The notes under the pieces were generated by a model. The model worked only from the letters and a program-made list of their open reading frames with translations. It ran no database searches and was not told the DNA's origin. A DNA stretch of 64,000 bases from Alistipes sp. (GTDB lineage: Bacteria > Bacteroidota > Bacteroidia > Bacteroidales > Rikenellaceae). Each line of letters opens with the position of its first letter. The first letter of the stretch is position 1. Below are positions 1 through 8,310 of the stretch, one piece after another. The position numbers were made by a program, and so were the translations under genes. The stretch spans positions 1 through 64,000 of the forward strand of contig JAFTVX010000004.1 of the NCBI GenBank assembly GCA_017465575.1. Reading direction: 5' to 3'.

Positions 1-865
1 CCATATCGTTTGCCTCCACAAAGTCCCAGTTACCATAGAGCAGACGCTCCTTTGTTGCCTGGTCTCGAATCTTATTCAAGGCAGCCTCATAGACCTGACG
101 GAATGCGATGTTAGGGTTATCAAATACCGAGAACGGAACATACGCCTCGCCCTCACGGCATACCACTTTATCGCCATTCTCATCCTGCACGAATCGACTA
201 CGCACCCAGTTAATAGTGGGGTTGGTAGTAAGCAACATTCGTGGAGTCTTGAAGGTCTCGTGGGTACGCCAACGAAGACGCGAGAAGAGCACCTCGACTG
301 CCTTTTCCGAAATCTCCGACACCTCATCGACCATTGCGATTGTGTACTCCGAAGAACCGAATCGCTCGAAGTTGGGGTCCGAGGGAATGTCGGCCATCTC
401 CTTCATAATGATAACCGAGTCGTTCCAGAATGTGAGCGTACCTTCAAGGTTGTTAATCTTGTAGTTTATATCCTCCTTCAAGCCCCAATCCTTCAAGATA
501 GTTTTGATGGTGTTCCAAGTAGACTCTTTGAGCGATTTGAGAGTCTTACGGGCCACCACTGCACGGATATTCTCGAAGCGCATACACGACGAGACGAGCC
601 ATACGCTACCGACATATGACTTACCACCTCCGGCGGCGCCACCTCCCAAGATTAGCTGGGGAAGATTCTGTGACTTACAATGCTTACACTGCGGTTTGTA
701 TTGAGGATTTCTCTGCTGGTCATAGCCAATAAGAACCTGCTCGATCTCAGCCCCACAATGTGGACAGTAGTTTGGTTGCAAGAGCTTCCACAACTCATAC
801 TGCCGAGGGGAGGGGCTGAAGTCGATATGGATATTGCGCGGTGCTTTGAGTTTATTGACCGCCAT
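1..865 (-). CDS. Phage terminase large subunit, N-terminal part (cut by window edge)
   Basis: Frame opens with ATG at 865 and runs off the left edge, giving 288 visible residues. It should be the ATPase/nuclease motor that packages phage DNA. Seen: Walker A GGGAAGGGKS at residues 74-83, Walker B-like IAMVDE ending at D180-E181, and a TTNP coupling motif at 213-216. The nuclease domain would lie outside the window. Unusual: two CxxC pairs (CPHC 34-37, CKHC 60-63) just before the ATPase core, suggesting a small zinc ribbon. It starts 3 bases after the stop of the DUF5675 gene, so the two are probably co-transcribed. Indicates a prophage or phage-derived element. Confidence 0.9.
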   Translation of the reverse strand, partial: MAVNKLKAPRNIHIDFSPSPRQYELWKLLQPNYCPHCGAEIEQVLIGYDQQRNPQYKPQCKHCKSQNLPQLILGGGAAGGGKSYVGSVWLVSSCMRFENIRAVVARKTLKSLKESTWNTIKTILKDWGLKEDINYKINNLEGTLTFWNDSVIIMKEMADIPSDPNFERFGSSEYTIAMVDEVSEISEKAVEVLFSRLRWRTHETFKTPRMLLTTNPTINWVRSRFVQDENGDKVVCREGEAYVPFSVFDNPNIAFRQVYEAALNKIRDQATKERLLYGNWDFVEANDM

Positions 866-868
866 CGC

Positions 869-1303
869 TTAGTAGATTTCTATGGTGATGTCGGTTTCCT
901 TCTCAAGAAGTGCGTATAGTTTCTTGAAGGTCGCACGAGAATTGAGAACCTTGCCTTTGACAGTGTTCTCACCAACGATGATGCAACCACCCGAATCATC
1001 CTCGGTGTTGCCCCAGTGAATCAAGATACCCAAGAAGTGGGGAACCTCGTGGAGGTATGGCATCTTACGCTTGAACTTCGGACTATACTCCAAAGTAATC
1101 TTGTATGTTCCGGTTGGAATTGCGGTGCGAGCATAGACCTTCTCCTTGCACTTGCACGGAATCCAGCGCGAGGTATTAGGACAACTATCGGGTAGTTTAC
1201 GAATGACATCCTCGATAGTGTTACAGAAAAATGTGCCGTCGATACTGAGGTCGCCGATAGTATATTTCGATCCCTTGAATTTGCGTCTTAATGATAGTTT
1301 CAT
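869..1303 (-). CDS. DUF5675 family protein
   Basis: 144 residues. The sequence has the family pattern: an N-terminal beta-rich start (LSIDGTFFCNTIEDVIR, 18-34), then TAIPTGTYKITLEYSPKF, a LIHWGNTEDDSGGCIIVG block with conserved His, Asn and Gly residues, and a C-terminal helix. Biochemical function is not established; the family is common in phages and elements of gut Bacteroidota. No signal peptide or membrane segment. It lies 3 bases upstream of the terminase and the two probably form one late-type transcript. Family assignment is from recognised motifs, function unknown. Confidence 0.75.
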   Translation of the reverse strand: MKLSLRRKFKGSKYTIGDLSIDGTFFCNTIEDVIRKLPDSCPNTSRWIPCKCKEKVYARTAIPTGTYKITLEYSPKFKRKMPYLHEVPHFLGILIHWGNTEDDSGGCIIVGENTVKGKVLNSRATFKKLYALLEKETDITIEIY

Positions 1304-1467
1304 ACTCTAATCTTTTTATTGAAAGAGTAGAGATTTGCGGGAATTAAAGTTTTTGAAATGTCCTCGTTAATACTAATAAACATAACTCAGGCGGCATTAG
1401 TGGGCATAAAACCAGGTGTAAGAGAACATTTTTGTTAAATTCGCGACTCTGTCTCCCAAATAATTTT

Positions 1468-1475
1468 TAACTTTG
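1468..1475 (+). promoter_or_regulatory. -7 promoter element for the restriction-modification cassette
   Basis: TAACTTTG fits the Bacteroidota -7 consensus TAnnTTTG. No good -33 TTG is visible at 19-21 bases upstream. It lies about 95 bases before the first cassette gene, in the divergent gap between that gene and the DUF5675 gene; nothing else is recognised in the gap. Confidence 0.45.
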
Positions 1476-1568
1476 TATCTTGAGTTTATTATACAGTAAT
1501 CGCAAATATTTTAGATCATTGTCATAAGTTGTCAAAATATATGCGGAGATTTGCAGCAAGGAAAGAAT

Positions 1569-2543
1569 ATGAAGGCAAAAGTTGACATACTCGAAGGTAA
1601 TATACCAAAAGAAATAATGGACGCTCTTCTTCGCGACCATACTACCCAGCGCAATATATTTTGGGCGACCAAAGATTATGAGCAATGGGGAGATGGTTAT
1701 GCCGAGTCTGATGAGATTACATACGAGAAAGTTTGCGACAACAATAAGATTATACCTCGTGTCTTGAAGGATAGGCTTCAGCAGACTGCTCGTTCGAGAG
1801 ATATGGCAGAGGTATTTACTCCGTCTTGGGTATGCAATGCCCAAAATAATTTGATCGACAACGCATGGTTTGGATGCGAGGGTGTGTTCAATGTTGAAGT
1901 TGAAGAGAATGGCGTACATTCATGGATTCCAACCGCTGAGTCTATTGTGTTCCCAGAGGGTAAAACTTGGAAAGACTATGTAAGAGATAACCGTATGGAG
2001 ATAACATGTGGTGAGGCTCCGTATATTACCAGCCGTTACGATGCGACCACTGGCGAACTAATCCCCGTTGAAAAACGCATAGGACTTCTTGATCGAAAGT
2101 TGCGTGTAATTAATGAGAATGTCCATACATCTGGTGAGTGGCTGACTGCGGCGCAAGAAGCCTATAAGAGCATATATGGCTTTGAGTGGCAAGGAGATAA
2201 TCTACTGCTTGCGCGAGAGGCTATGCTGTACACTTTCATTGAGAACTATGAGTTAAAGTTTGGGAAACGCCCGTTAGCAGCATCTATCAAATATATAGCG
2301 TACATCGTATCGTGGAATATCTGGCAGATGGATGGTCTTAAAGGTGTTGTGCCAAACTCTTGTAAAGATACTATCATCCCGTCTCTGTTTGGCGATGATA
2401 TAAAGACTCCTTGCAAAGGATGCGCTGATGGAGGATACTATAATCACACTGGAATTTATTGCTTGATTAAGGATTGGAGAGCAAAAGATCCTCAGACAAA
2501 CAAGTTGGGCAAGAAAATTCGCTTTATTGATTTATTCAAGTAG
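1569..2543 (+). CDS. Restriction-modification methylase-like small subunit (restriction endonuclease subunit M-like)
   Basis: 324 residues from ATG 1569, chosen because AAGGAAAG lies just upstream; an in-frame TTG at 1551 would add six residues. Recognisable parts: RDMAEVFTPSWVCNAQNNLI resembles the FTP-type motif X/I entry of N6-adenine methylases, EITCGEAPYI looks like a modified motif IV, and a Cys cluster CKGCADGGYYNHTGIYC is near the C-terminus. It is the small partner that accompanies the helicase-methylase fusion starting 26 bases downstream. No nuclease motif is obvious. Likely role is assembly or DNA recognition in the complex; a catalytic role is uncertain because classical NPPY is absent. 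Confidence 0.7.
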   Translation: MKAKVDILEGNIPKEIMDALLRDHTTQRNIFWATKDYEQWGDGYAESDEITYEKVCDNNKIIPRVLKDRLQQTARSRDMAEVFTPSWVCNAQNNLIDNAWFGCEGVFNVEVEENGVHSWIPTAESIVFPEGKTWKDYVRDNRMEITCGEAPYITSRYDATTGELIPVEKRIGLLDRKLRVINENVHTSGEWLTAAQEAYKSIYGFEWQGDNLLLAREAMLYTFIENYELKFGKRPLAASIKYIAYIVSWNIWQMDGLKGVVPNSCKDTIIPSLFGDDIKTPCKGCADGGYYNHTGIYCLIKDWRAKDPQTNKLGKKIRFIDLFK

Positions 2544-2569
2544 AAAAGACTCAAACAACGATACAACCT

Positions 2570-5500
2570 ATGGCTAAATTTGTTTCATCGTTAAAAGCGA
2601 AACTTATTTATGTTTTCCGCATAAATGATAAAGCTCACGCAGGATGCCTTAAAGTCGGAGAGGCGACTCTTTCGGATGAGGAGAACTTGTGGGGTTTAAC
2701 ACCATCGAGCCACCTTTTGAATGTAGCAGCCAAGAAGCGTATCAATCAATACACGCAGACGGCTGGTATTGTCTACGAGTTACTATACACCGAACTCTCA
2801 ATATTCACTCGTGGCGGAGCAATTATGAGCTTAACCGATGGTGAGGTGCATAAGGTGCTTGAGCGTTCTGGTATTAAGAAGAAGGTTTTTGACATTGAGA
2901 ATAAAGCCAACGAGTGGTTTATTACAGATTTGGAGACCGTTAAGAATGCTATCCATGCAGCGAAGGAGGGTCGAATGTCTCTCTCTGCAAAAGAGGTAAG
3001 TACCGAGCGCAGTCCGATTATTTTCCGTCCAGAACAGCGCGATGCCATCGATAAGACCAAAAAGCAATTTAAGAAGAGTAATCAGATGCTTTGGAACGCA
3101 AAGATGCGTTTTGGCAAGACCCTCTCTGGCTTGCAGGTCGTCAAGGAGATGGACTTTGCCCGAACCCTTATCCTTACACACCGCCCCGTTGTCGATGCAG
3201 GTTGGTTTGAGGACTTTACCAAGATATTCTACGACACTCCAAAGTATCGTTATGGCTCGAAGAATAATGGCGAGAGTCATACATCATTGGAGCGTCTTGT
3301 TGCAAAAGAGGGAATTCACTATGTCTATTTTGCCTCAATGCAGGATTTGCGTGGCTCATCGCTTGTTGGTGGCAACTTCGACAAGAATGACCAAGTATTT
3401 GCAACGCCTTGGGACTTAATTATTGTTGATGAGGCACACGAAGGAACGAAAACCGAACTTGGTGAGGCGGTAATGAAGGAACTAACCAAGACTCAAACAA
3501 AGATACTTCGTTTGTCAGGTACACCATTCAATCTGTTTGATGACTACAAGGAGGACGAAATATACACTTGGGACTATGTGATGGAGCAACGCGCCAAAGC
3601 AGAGTGGGATTTGACACACTTTGGCGATCCTAACCCATACGCAGGTCTGCCTCGTCTTAACATCTATACTTACGATCTTAATAAACTTTTAGACGGCTAT
3701 GGAGACTCAGAGTTGGCGTTCAACTTCCGAGAGTTTTTCCGCGTAGATGAAACTGGAGAGTTTGTTCATAAGAAGGATGTTGAGTCGTTCCTCAATCTGA
3801 TTTGCAAAAAGGATTCGGACAGCAATTATCCATATTCTACAGAGGAGTACCGCGACAACTTCCGCCATTCGCTTTGGATTGTGCCTGGCGTAAAGGCTGC
3901 AAAGGCATTGAGCGCGATGTTGCAGTCTCACGCTGTATTTAGCCAATTCCAGGTGGTAAATGTTGCTGGAGAGGGTGATGAAGACCAGGAGCGAGATGAT
4001 GCTCTCGAACTTGTAAATAAGGCTATCGGCAATAAGCCAGAGGAAACATATACGATTACTCTCTCTTGTGGTCGCTTGACAACGGGCGTGAGTGTAAAAG
4101 CGTGGACAGCAGTCTTTATGCTTGCAGGCTCGTTTAGCACTGCGGCTTCAAGCTATATGCAGACTATTTTCCGCGTTCAAACTCCTGCTACTATTGGTGG
4201 TAAGGTGAAAGAAGAGTGTTTTGTTTTTGACTTTGCACCTGACCGCACATTAAAGGTTATTGCAGAAACCGCCAAGATTTCAGCGAAAGCAGGTAAGACT
4301 ACGAGCGATGATCGCAAAGCTGTGGGCGACTTTATCAACTTCTGTCCGATTATCGCATACGAAGGCTCAAAGATGATATCCTACGATGTGCCAAATATGC
4401 TTCAGCAGTTAAAGAAAGTATATGTTGAGCGTGTTGTCCGTAACGGTTTTGAGGATGGTTATCTATATAATGATGATTTGATGCGTCTCGACTCTCTTGA
4501 GCTACAAGAGTTCGCAAAACTCAAAAAGATCATCGGCTCTACCAAAGCTATGCCTAAAAGTGGAGAGATAGATATCAACAACCAAGGCTTCACGAATGAA
4601 GAGCACGAGCAGTTAGAGAAAGCAGAAGATAAAAAGCGCAAGAAGAAAGAGTTAACAGAGGAGGAAAAGCGTCTGCTCGAAGAGAAGGCGGAGAAGCGTA
4701 AGAATCGCGATACAGCTGTTTCGATTCTTCGCGGCATCTCTATCCGTATGCCATTGATGATTTACGGTGCAGATTTGACTGACGAGAGCAAGGAGATTAC
4801 CCTCGACAACTTTACCTCACTTATAGATGACGGCTCTTGGGATGAGTTTATGCCAAAAGGTGTAACAAAAGAAATATTTGAGCAGTTTAAGAAGTATTAC
4901 GACCCAGAGGTATTCTGCTCCGCAGGTAAGCGCATCCGTGCAATGGCGAAAGCGGCTGATGCTCTCGATATAGAAGACCGCATTGAGCGTATAACAGCGA
5001 TCTTCAACACCTTCCGCAATCCAGATAAGGAGACCGTCTTGACTCCTTGGCGTGTTGTCAATATGCACCTCGGAGATTGCTTGGGTGGCTGGGTATTCTA
5101 TGATGAGACAAAGGAGAAACAGATTGTCGTTCCTCGTTTTGTCGATAATGGCGATGTTACCCGCGAGGTTTTCGCCTCCGATGCCCGTATTCTGGAGATT
5201 AACTCCAAGTCGGGTCTCTATCCTCTCTATATGGCGTATTCCATATATCGCACTCGCTTACAGGAAAAACTGGATGAGGCAGATACAATGGAGAACACAC
5301 CAGAACGCCACCTCAAAGTTTGGGATGCGGTACTGCGTGAAAATATCTTTGTTCTCTGCAAAACGCAGATGGCAAAGAGCATCACTCGCAGAACATTGCG
5401 AGGCTTCCGCCCCGTGAAGGTAAATACCCGCTACTATGAGGATTTAATCAATCAAATATCTCATAAGACTGCTAAATTTATCTCTCAAATGAAGCAGGGT

Positions 5501-6526
5501 AAAAATTATTGGAAAGCAAACGAAGATAATGATATGAAATTTACAGCAATAGTGGGGAATCCTCCATACCAAGTAATGGATGGCGGGGCAAAGGCAAGCG
5601 CAACTCCAATATATAATTTATTTGTGGATGTAGCGAAATTGATTAAACCTCGCACGGTATCAATGATTATGCCAGCAAAATGGTATACAGATGGGAAGGG
5701 ACTTGGGGAATTTAGAACTAATATGCTTAACGATAAGCGGATCGCTAAATTAGTCGATTACGAGGATTCTCGTGATTGTTTTTCTAATGTTGATATTGCT
5801 GGTGGCGTGTGCTATTTCCTTTGGGATAATGAGCATAATGGGAATTGTGAATTTACGAGCATTTGTCAAGGTGTCAAAAAATCTTCTTTGCGAGACTTGT
5901 CTGCCGATGATTCATTCATTAGGAATGTTGAAGCTGTTGGTATTATAAATAAAATTACAGCCCTTACAAATGAGTTTTATAGTTCGAGAGTTAGTACCCA
6001 AAAGCCATTTGGCTTGCGAACTTATGTTACCCCATTAGAACATGGCGACATAATTTTGAAATACAATAAAGGGAAAGGTCCATATGAGTCTTCCCTCATA
6101 ACCACAGGTAGAGAAATGATAAACCAGTGGAAAGTAACTATATCATACCTAACTGCGGAGCATGCTGGTCAAACCGACAAAGAAGGTCGTAAAAGAATTT
6201 TATCTTCATTAGACATCCTTGTACCGAATGAAATTTGTACTGAAACATATATGGTGGTAGATTCGTTTGACACTCGTGAAGAAGCAGAACATTTGTTTTT
6301 ATACCTCAAAACACGATTTGTTCGTTTCTTAATAAGTCAATTGGCTTCAACTCAGCACCTATCCAAAGAGAAATTTGCGTATGTTCCTATTTTGAATTTT
6401 GCCAATACTTGTGATATAGATTGGAACAAGTCAGTTGCAGAAATAGACCAGCAACTCTACGCTAAATATGGACTTGATGAATCAGAAATAGCCTTCATCG
6501 AATCTAAAATAAAAGTAATGGAATAA
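2570..6526 (+). CDS. GIY-YIG-like / SF2 helicase / Eco57I-type methylase fusion protein
   Basis: 1318 residues. Residues about 10-70 look like a GIY-YIG/T5orf172 fold (IYVFRI, LKVGEAT, RINQYTQTAG). Helicase: motif I MRFGKT (K183), motif II VDEAHE (D287), motif III LSGTPFN. A Lys/Glu-rich helix follows at about 670-715. Methylase: VLTPWRVV, degenerate motif I ILEINSKSG (874-882) and NPPY (997-1000), then a probable target-recognition region to the end. The layout resembles single-chain translocating restriction enzymes (type ISP-like), but the family is distinct. The stop overlaps the next start (TAATG). GC falls from about 52% (5041-5100) to 35% (5701-5760) near the methylase motif IV, suggesting a swapped specificity module. 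The nuclease assignment is inference. Confidence 0.85.
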   Translation: MAKFVSSLKAKLIYVFRINDKAHAGCLKVGEATLSDEENLWGLTPSSHLLNVAAKKRINQYTQTAGIVYELLYTELSIFTRGGAIMSLTDGEVHKVLERSGIKKKVFDIENKANEWFITDLETVKNAIHAAKEGRMSLSAKEVSTERSPIIFRPEQRDAIDKTKKQFKKSNQMLWNAKMRFGKTLSGLQVVKEMDFARTLILTHRPVVDAGWFEDFTKIFYDTPKYRYGSKNNGESHTSLERLVAKEGIHYVYFASMQDLRGSSLVGGNFDKNDQVFATPWDLIIVDEAHEGTKTELGEAVMKELTKTQTKILRLSGTPFNLFDDYKEDEIYTWDYVMEQRAKAEWDLTHFGDPNPYAGLPRLNIYTYDLNKLLDGYGDSELAFNFREFFRVDETGEFVHKKDVESFLNLICKKDSDSNYPYSTEEYRDNFRHSLWIVPGVKAAKALSAMLQSHAVFSQFQVVNVAGEGDEDQERDDALELVNKAIGNKPEETYTITLSCGRLTTGVSVKAWTAVFMLAGSFSTAASSYMQTIFRVQTPATIGGKVKEECFVFDFAPDRTLKVIAETAKISAKAGKTTSDDRKAVGDFINFCPIIAYEGSKMISYDVPNMLQQLKKVYVERVVRNGFEDGYLYNDDLMRLDSLELQEFAKLKKIIGSTKAMPKSGEIDINNQGFTNEEHEQLEKAEDKKRKKKELTEEEKRLLEEKAEKRKNRDTAVSILRGISIRMPLMIYGADLTDESKEITLDNFTSLIDDGSWDEFMPKGVTKEIFEQFKKYYDPEVFCSAGKRIRAMAKAADALDIEDRIERITAIFNTFRNPDKETVLTPWRVVNMHLGDCLGGWVFYDETKEKQIVVPRFVDNGDVTREVFASDARILEINSKSGLYPLYMAYSIYRTRLQEKLDEADTMENTPERHLKVWDAVLRENIFVLCKTQMAKSITRRTLRGFRPVKVNTRYYEDLINQISHKTAKFISQMKQGKNYWKANEDNDMKFTAIVGNPPYQVMDGGAKASATPIYNLFVDVAKLIKPRTVSMIMPAKWYTDGKGLGEFRTNMLNDKRIAKLVDYEDSRDCFSNVDIAGGVCYFLWDNEHNGNCEFTSICQGVKKSSLRDLSADDSFIRNVEAVGIINKITALTNEFYSSRVSTQKPFGLRTYVTPLEHGDIILKYNKGKGPYESSLITTGREMINQWKVTISYLTAEHAGQTDKEGRKRILSSLDILVPNEICTETYMVVDSFDTREEAEHLFLYLKTRFVRFLISQLASTQHLSKEKFAYVPILNFANTCDIDWNKSVAEIDQQLYAKYGLDESEIAFIESKIKVME

Positions 6527-7566
6527 TGATTCCTGATGATTGTAAAGAATTGACGCACACAGAGTATCTGGCTCTTTTGGAGAAAGTAATGAAACTGACC
6601 AAAGAGCGCAGACGCTCTTGTATGTGCCCTGGATGTTCAAATGATGCTATATTCTCACATGTATTTCAACGTAGGAATCAACAGCTTGCAGAGATAACAA
6701 CAAATGGTAAGGTGTTAGCTTTTACATACAACCATTTGTTTGCTTTTTTGCGAAGCGAGCCCCTACTTGGGTATAAAGAATTAGGCGTGTCAAAGCAATT
6801 TGGATTTCCTGGTTTTTGCAATACCCATGACACAGCATTATTTGCTCCAATAGAAAGATCGGATAGCATAGTTGATTGGTACGACGAGAGAAATCAATAC
6901 TTGTTAGCCTATCGAACATTATGTAGGGAGATTTATACAAATAATGTGATGTATGAGTTCGCATCAGATATATTGCATAGATGTGTATTTGGCGAGAATG
7001 GCCTTTTTTTAGCGTATAAGAAAATACAAGCAGATTGTAGTTATTCCATCCATATTATGAATAAATACAAGACATTACTTGAAAAGGGTATTTTCTCTTC
7101 CGACTATTCTTCTTATTATTTTAAAGTCGTCCAACTTCCGTTTAGATTAGAATTATGTTTAGCGGCACCAATCGTAATTCGTGACGAGTGTAAAGGTCCT
7201 TACTTTGGACCAGATAAAGATAAGATTGTAGACCCAATAAATATTATAGAGATTTTTCCATCAAATGGTAAAACCATTATACTAATTGGCTGCCTTGACG
7301 GAGCTCCAAATAGTTGGGCTGGGGAAATATTTGGAAATCTCCAAACTGAAGAAATAGAGGATATCTCATGGGCATTACAGGATATATTGTTCAGAGCGGA
7401 ATTCCATTGTATATCAAAAGAACTGTATGACGAAATATCAGAAGACATTCCATTATTCCTTGAAGAATGGTATAAGCAGAAAGATAACCTGTGCTCCAAT
7501 ATGACTTACACATCAGATATCTTTAGAAAGCCCATTTTAAGACGATTAGGATACAAAGATGAATAA
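6526..7566 (+). CDS. HNH-like zinc protein of the restriction-modification cassette
   Basis: 346 residues, translationally coupled to the helicase-methylase gene (one-base overlap). The N-terminus carries CMCPGCSNDAIFSH (C34, C37, H45), then FCNTHDTALFAPIE (C98, H101), a layout seen in HNH-like zinc proteins where the SH and C..HD pairs hold metal. The rest is an AT-rich alpha/beta region with no motif I recognise. Base composition is extreme for this genome (25% GC over 7021-7080). It could be the cleavage or effector subunit of the cassette, but catalytic residues cannot be assigned with confidence. Confidence 0.6.
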   Translation: MIPDDCKELTHTEYLALLEKVMKLTKERRRSCMCPGCSNDAIFSHVFQRRNQQLAEITTNGKVLAFTYNHLFAFLRSEPLLGYKELGVSKQFGFPGFCNTHDTALFAPIERSDSIVDWYDERNQYLLAYRTLCREIYTNNVMYEFASDILHRCVFGENGLFLAYKKIQADCSYSIHIMNKYKTLLEKGIFSSDYSSYYFKVVQLPFRLELCLAAPIVIRDECKGPYFGPDKDKIVDPINIIEIFPSNGKTIILIGCLDGAPNSWAGEIFGNLQTEEIEDISWALQDILFRAEFHCISKELYDEISEDIPLFLEEWYKQKDNLCSNMTYTSDIFRKPILRRLGYKDE

Positions 7567-7570
7567 CCAC

Positions 7571-7610
7571 TATAACAAAAGTGCGTCCCAAAAGACGCAC
7601 TTTTGTTATA
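7571..7610. terminator. Bidirectional terminator hairpin
   Basis: Perfect 17-bp stem (7571-7587 with 7594-7610) around a 6-base loop. It ends the cassette on the plus strand and contains the stop codon of the minus-strand small gene. Confidence 0.85.
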
Positions 7611-7818
7611 ATACTTTATATAATACTTTGAGTTCTCCGTTATCCGACTCAAAAAGGAATCTTCCGTTCTTCAAGATGCACTCGTGAGTCTTCTCATCTT
7701 CTGCATCGTTGTTGAGCAGCATTTCTGCTCGCTCATTTGAAATCACCTTCATCTCCACACCCTGAACAGTTGCATTGGTAGCGTCTGCAGGTATTGCCAA
7801 AAGTTCATCTAATATCAT
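7606..7818 (-). CDS. Small protein of unknown function, element-borne
   Basis: 70 residues, no match I recognise. It begins with a Leu/Ala-rich stretch (MILDELLAIPADATNATVQG), then a mixed acidic region with KTHECILKNGRFLFESDNG and a short hydrophobic tail. No membrane segment or signal peptide. It is transcribed towards the bidirectional hairpin that holds its stop codon. Structured RNA copy 1 lies about 50 bases upstream on the same strand, so its expression may depend on read-through of that RNA's terminator. Located between the restriction cassette and the integrase, so it belongs to the mobile element. Confidence 0.6.
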   Translation of the reverse strand: MILDELLAIPADATNATVQGVEMKVISNERAEMLLNNDAEDEKTHECILKNGRFLFESDNGELKVLYKVL

Positions 7819-7867
7819 TGCCCCAATTTATTATGTGGCTCAATGTCCCCTTGAGCACGATGTTTGC

Positions 7868-8062
7868 CTAAACAAAAGAGCGTGGGACATAACCCGCTGC
7901 ACTCTTTGGCTCTGGTAAACCATACTCGCAAACAAGTTAGCCCACGCAACACGTGGGCGATAACCGTCACATCGCGAGTATTTGAAATGTACCAGACTTC
8001 AGAGTGCAATGCTAGAGCTAACGCTTTCTAATATGTATTTGTGTAGTCTTGCTACACACGTA
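7868..8062 (-). ncRNA. Structured RNA, copy 1 of 3
   Basis: Read on the minus strand. First hairpin CTACAC/GTGTAG (8057-8041, pairing as printed on plus), then ACATATT (8036-8030), a short AAGC/GCT hairpin, and three nested stems: 8001-8008 with 7898-7905 (8 bp), 7990-7995 with 7912-7917 (6 bp), 7974-7981 with 7922-7929 (8 bp). An apical 7-bp hairpin is at 7940-7958. A GGTT bulge follows the inner stem. A GC-rich hairpin with a T-run (7897-7870) looks like an intrinsic terminator. No promoter was found, so it may be processed from the transcript of the histone-like gene. Same design as the RNAs at 43.2 and 56.4 kb. Confidence 0.7.
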
Positions 8063-8067
8063 AGGAA

Positions 8068-8274
8068 CTAGTTCTTACTAGCCTCAACAGAGACTTTGCG
8101 GAACTCCTTCATCAACTTCTCAAGCTCCAATGAAGCCTTACGAGCACGAGTTCCAGCCGCCTTGTTACCTTTCTCTACCTGCAACGCAGCATCCTTTGAG
8201 AATGCCTCGAATGCCTCATTGATTTTTGCTACCAATTCTTTCATAGTGTCTATTGTTTTAGAATTCAACTGCAA
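8068..8274 (-). CDS. Histone H1-like protein (Hc1 family)
   Basis: 68 residues, highly basic and helical: a short N-terminus, then MKELVAKINEAFEAFSKDAA, QVEKGNKAAGTRARKASLEL and a Lys/Arg-rich end. This matches the small Hc1-type nucleoid proteins of Bacteroidota (RARKASLELEKL is characteristic). Expected to bind DNA non-specifically and compact it. It sits beside the integrase at the element boundary; whether it belongs to the element or is host-derived cannot be told from the window. RNA copy 1 follows immediately downstream on the same strand. Confidence 0.85.
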   Translation of the reverse strand: MQLNSKTIDTMKELVAKINEAFEAFSKDAALQVEKGNKAAGTRARKASLELEKLMKEFRKVSVEASKN

Positions 8275-8310
8275 AGATAATAGAAATTTCTTAATCTTGA
8301 TATATATACA

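Noticed and set aside
7815..8009. 64-residue minus-strand frame
   Set aside because: It lies wholly inside structured RNA copy 1, whose paired stems explain the sequence better; no protein family.
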